Source: Eubacterium sp. (GTDB lineage Bacteria > Bacillota_A > Clostridia > Lachnospirales > Lachnospiraceae). Taken from it: a DNA stretch of 8,804 bases. Under the pieces are notes generated by a model. The model was not told the origin of the DNA, did not search any database, and was given only the letters and a program-made list of their open reading frames with translations. The stretch lies in contig JAMPGN010000176.1 of assembly GCA_023663915.1 (NCBI GenBank), positions 1 through 8,804 of the forward strand. Direction: 5' to 3'. A program made the position numbers and the translations under genes. This document shows positions 7,822-8,804 of the stretch, piece by piece. The stretch's first letter is position 1. The number at the start of each line of letters is the position of its first letter.

Positions 7822-8526
7822 ATGTCCTACTGTGTGAACTGCGGTGTTGAGTTAGAGGCTTCCTTGCAGCAATGCCCTCTTTGTCACACACCTGTTATCA
7901 ATCCCAATGAACAGAACCAAAAGCCCCTTGCTTCTCCCTATCCCACCGACAAAGGACAGGTGGAAATGGTAAAACACAAGGATCTAGGCATCCTGATCAG
8001 CGTGGTGCTGACTGCGACCGGGGCAACCTGCCTTCTGTTGAATCTGTTAGTGTTTAACTCCTCACTCTGGTCCTTGATCGTGATCGGAAGCTGCCTATGC
8101 CTTTTTGTTTTCAGTTTTCCGGCGGTCTTTTACATCAAGACCCCGATCTACCTGTCACTGCTCGCCGACGGTATATCGGTGGCGGTCTATCTGTATTTGA
8201 TCACTTTTCTGACCAGTTCCAATACCTGGTTCTGGCAGCTTGGACTGCCCATCGTGGCAATTCTCACTATTTTAGCGGAACTATTTCCCCTGCTGGCGAA
8301 ATTTTTCCCGCTCACGATCCTCTCCTATGCTCTGTGTATCTTTCTGGAGATTCCTGCCTTCTGTGTGTCTCTGGAACTGCTGATCCGGCATATACTGACT
8401 CAGCCTTACCGCATCACATGGTCGGCGGTCGTCCTGACGGTATGCGTAATCATCGACATCGCCCTCATAACGATACTTGCCAAAAAACGCCTGCGCAACG
8501 AAGTGCGCAGACGCCTGCATTTCTAA
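7822..8526 (+). CDS. Zinc-ribbon multi-pass membrane protein (DUF6320-like)
   Basis: The 234-residue product starts with a short zinc ribbon, C4-x2-C7 and C18-x2-C21 (YCVNCGVELEASLQQCPLCHTP), followed by a polar linker (24-52). About six hydrophobic segments follow, near 54-78, 82-104, 108-130, 137-157, 160-186 and 200-219. The tail is strongly basic (KKRLRNEVRRRLHF). There is no signal peptide; the ribbon would lie in the cytoplasm, and six spans would put the basic tail there too, as the positive-inside rule predicts. From memory this matches the DUF6320 family of Lachnospiraceae and relatives, whose function is unknown. It is probably co-transcribed with the acyltransferase 44 bp upstream and may anchor it, or move or present its substrate at the membrane; that is inference. 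The gene is convergent with the one at 8596. Confidence 0.8.
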   Translation: MSYCVNCGVELEASLQQCPLCHTPVINPNEQNQKPLASPYPTDKGQVEMVKHKDLGILISVVLTATGATCLLLNLLVFNSSLWSLIVIGSCLCLFVFSFPAVFYIKTPIYLSLLADGISVAVYLYLITFLTSSNTWFWQLGLPIVAILTILAELFPLLAKFFPLTILSYALCIFLEIPAFCVSLELLIRHILTQPYRITWSAVVLTVCVIIDIALITILAKKRLRNEVRRRLHF

Positions 8527-8595
8527 TAATAACTGTATTCCATGGAATACCCGGTTGAAAGCGCCTGTAAACAGAGCCTGTAGATATCCGCAGCA
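8527..8595. other. Convergent intergenic gap with a 16-bp palindrome
   Basis: This gap separates the ends of two convergent genes, so a terminator is expected. The only clear dyad is the perfect palindrome GTATTCCATGGAATAC at 8535-8550. It would fold as a six-pair stem with a CATG loop. It lacks a T-run on the plus strand, and only a broken TTATTATT follows it on the minus strand, so it is not called a terminator. GCCTGTA also occurs twice, 13 bp apart (about 8563-8582). Confidence 0.45.
8535..8550. repeat. Perfect 16-bp palindrome
   Basis: GTATTCCATGGAATAC reads the same on both strands and lies nine bases beyond the stop of the zinc-ribbon gene. It could be a protein-binding site, a weak 3' RNA hairpin or chance. 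Confidence 0.55.
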
Positions 8596-8799
8596 CTATG
8601 CCAGTCTGCCATGTTTCTCCTCCGCTTCTTCCAAGGAACTGTAACCGTAGAATAATGTCTCATTGGCGATAGTCTGTTTCAACAGGCTCTCGCCTTTGGC
8701 ATAGGCTTCCTCCGTCTCTTTCCAGATCAGCTTAAGCGTATGCATGGAATATGTCAAAAGTTCGCCTCTTAGATAACTCTCCATGGAAGAACCCGCCAT
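8596..8799 (-). CDS. Unrecognised protein, C-terminal part or small protein
   Basis: This open frame of 67 codons ends at TAG or TAA at 8596-8598. It encodes a soluble, mostly helical, charged sequence (for example HTLKLIWKETEEAYAKGESL, then SSLEEAEEKHGRLA). There are no membrane spans and no motifs that I recognise. The frame stays open to the window edge at 8804, so the first methionine shown (8799) may be internal and the true gene may start outside the window. If it is a small gene, the second ATG (8784) has a weak GGCGGG seven bases upstream. It is convergent with the zinc-ribbon gene. No function is proposed. Confidence 0.5.
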   Translation of the reverse strand: MAGSSMESYLRGELLTYSMHTLKLIWKETEEAYAKGESLLKQTIANETLFYGYSSLEEAEEKHGRLA

Positions 8800-8804
8800 A
8801 ATAC

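Noticed and set aside
7535..7891. 118-codon minus-strand frame across the acyltransferase/zinc-ribbon junction
   Set aside because: It is antisense to two supported genes and has no motif; it would also cover their ribosome binding site.
8535..8550. Palindrome as a bidirectional intrinsic terminator
   Set aside because: The stem is only six pairs, AT-rich, and lacks a T-run on the plus strand; the minus-strand tail is interrupted.
8097..8558. 153-codon plus-strand frame overlapping the zinc-ribbon gene
   Set aside because: It is in another frame of a gene with clear zinc-ribbon and membrane segments, and has no ribosome site.

Overview
The window looks like a piece of a Clostridia chromosome, most likely Lachnospiraceae. 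The evidence is a Gram-positive-type primary sigma factor with a short acidic region 1.1, purine-rich Shine-Dalgarno sites, and the order dgt-dnaG-rpoD-trmK followed by a TGS-domain nucleoside kinase. The taxonomic call is inference from protein character and gene order. No tRNA, rRNA, CRISPR array or insertion sequence was seen, and no gene-free stretch exceeds about 125 bases.

Bases 8-5373 (minus strand) hold a housekeeping cluster, read right to left: dgt (dNTP triphosphohydrolase), dnaG (primase), rpoD (primary sigma factor), trmK (tRNA m1A22 methyltransferase) and the N-terminal third of a nucleoside kinase. This is a macromolecular-synthesis operon, with genes for priming DNA replication, initiating transcription, trimming dNTP pools and modifying tRNA under shared control. 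A candidate promoter lies just upstream of dgt. Spacings are tight: 16 bp between dgt and dnaG, and a TGATG stop/start overlap between rpoD and trmK. The nucleoside kinase frame meets a TAA stop at 8-10, exactly where the family is expected to carry tyrosine before a Gly-Tyr-Met motif. The seven bases beyond the stop still encode Gly-Tyr and the first base of a possible ATG, so this gene appears to be broken by a nonsense change.

Bases 5449-8526 hold an accessory module around a 76-bp divergent spacer. An HSL-family alpha/beta hydrolase (esterase) runs on the minus strand. On the plus strand are an HHxxxDG acyltransferase of the condensation/alcohol-acetyltransferase superfamily and a zinc-ribbon polytopic membrane protein resembling DUF6320. 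One enzyme is of a type that makes ester or amide bonds, one is of a type that breaks esters, and the third is a membrane protein of unknown role. Together they are the best candidate here for an undescribed system, perhaps a lipid or small-molecule acylation/deacylation cycle. The spacer carries a near-perfect 14-bp direct repeat at exactly 40 bp spacing, a TATAAT element, and an acyltransferase start codon without a ribosome binding site.

Bases 8527-8804 hold a convergent gap with a perfect 16-bp palindrome, then the C-terminal end of an unrecognised minus-strand gene that may continue past the window edge.
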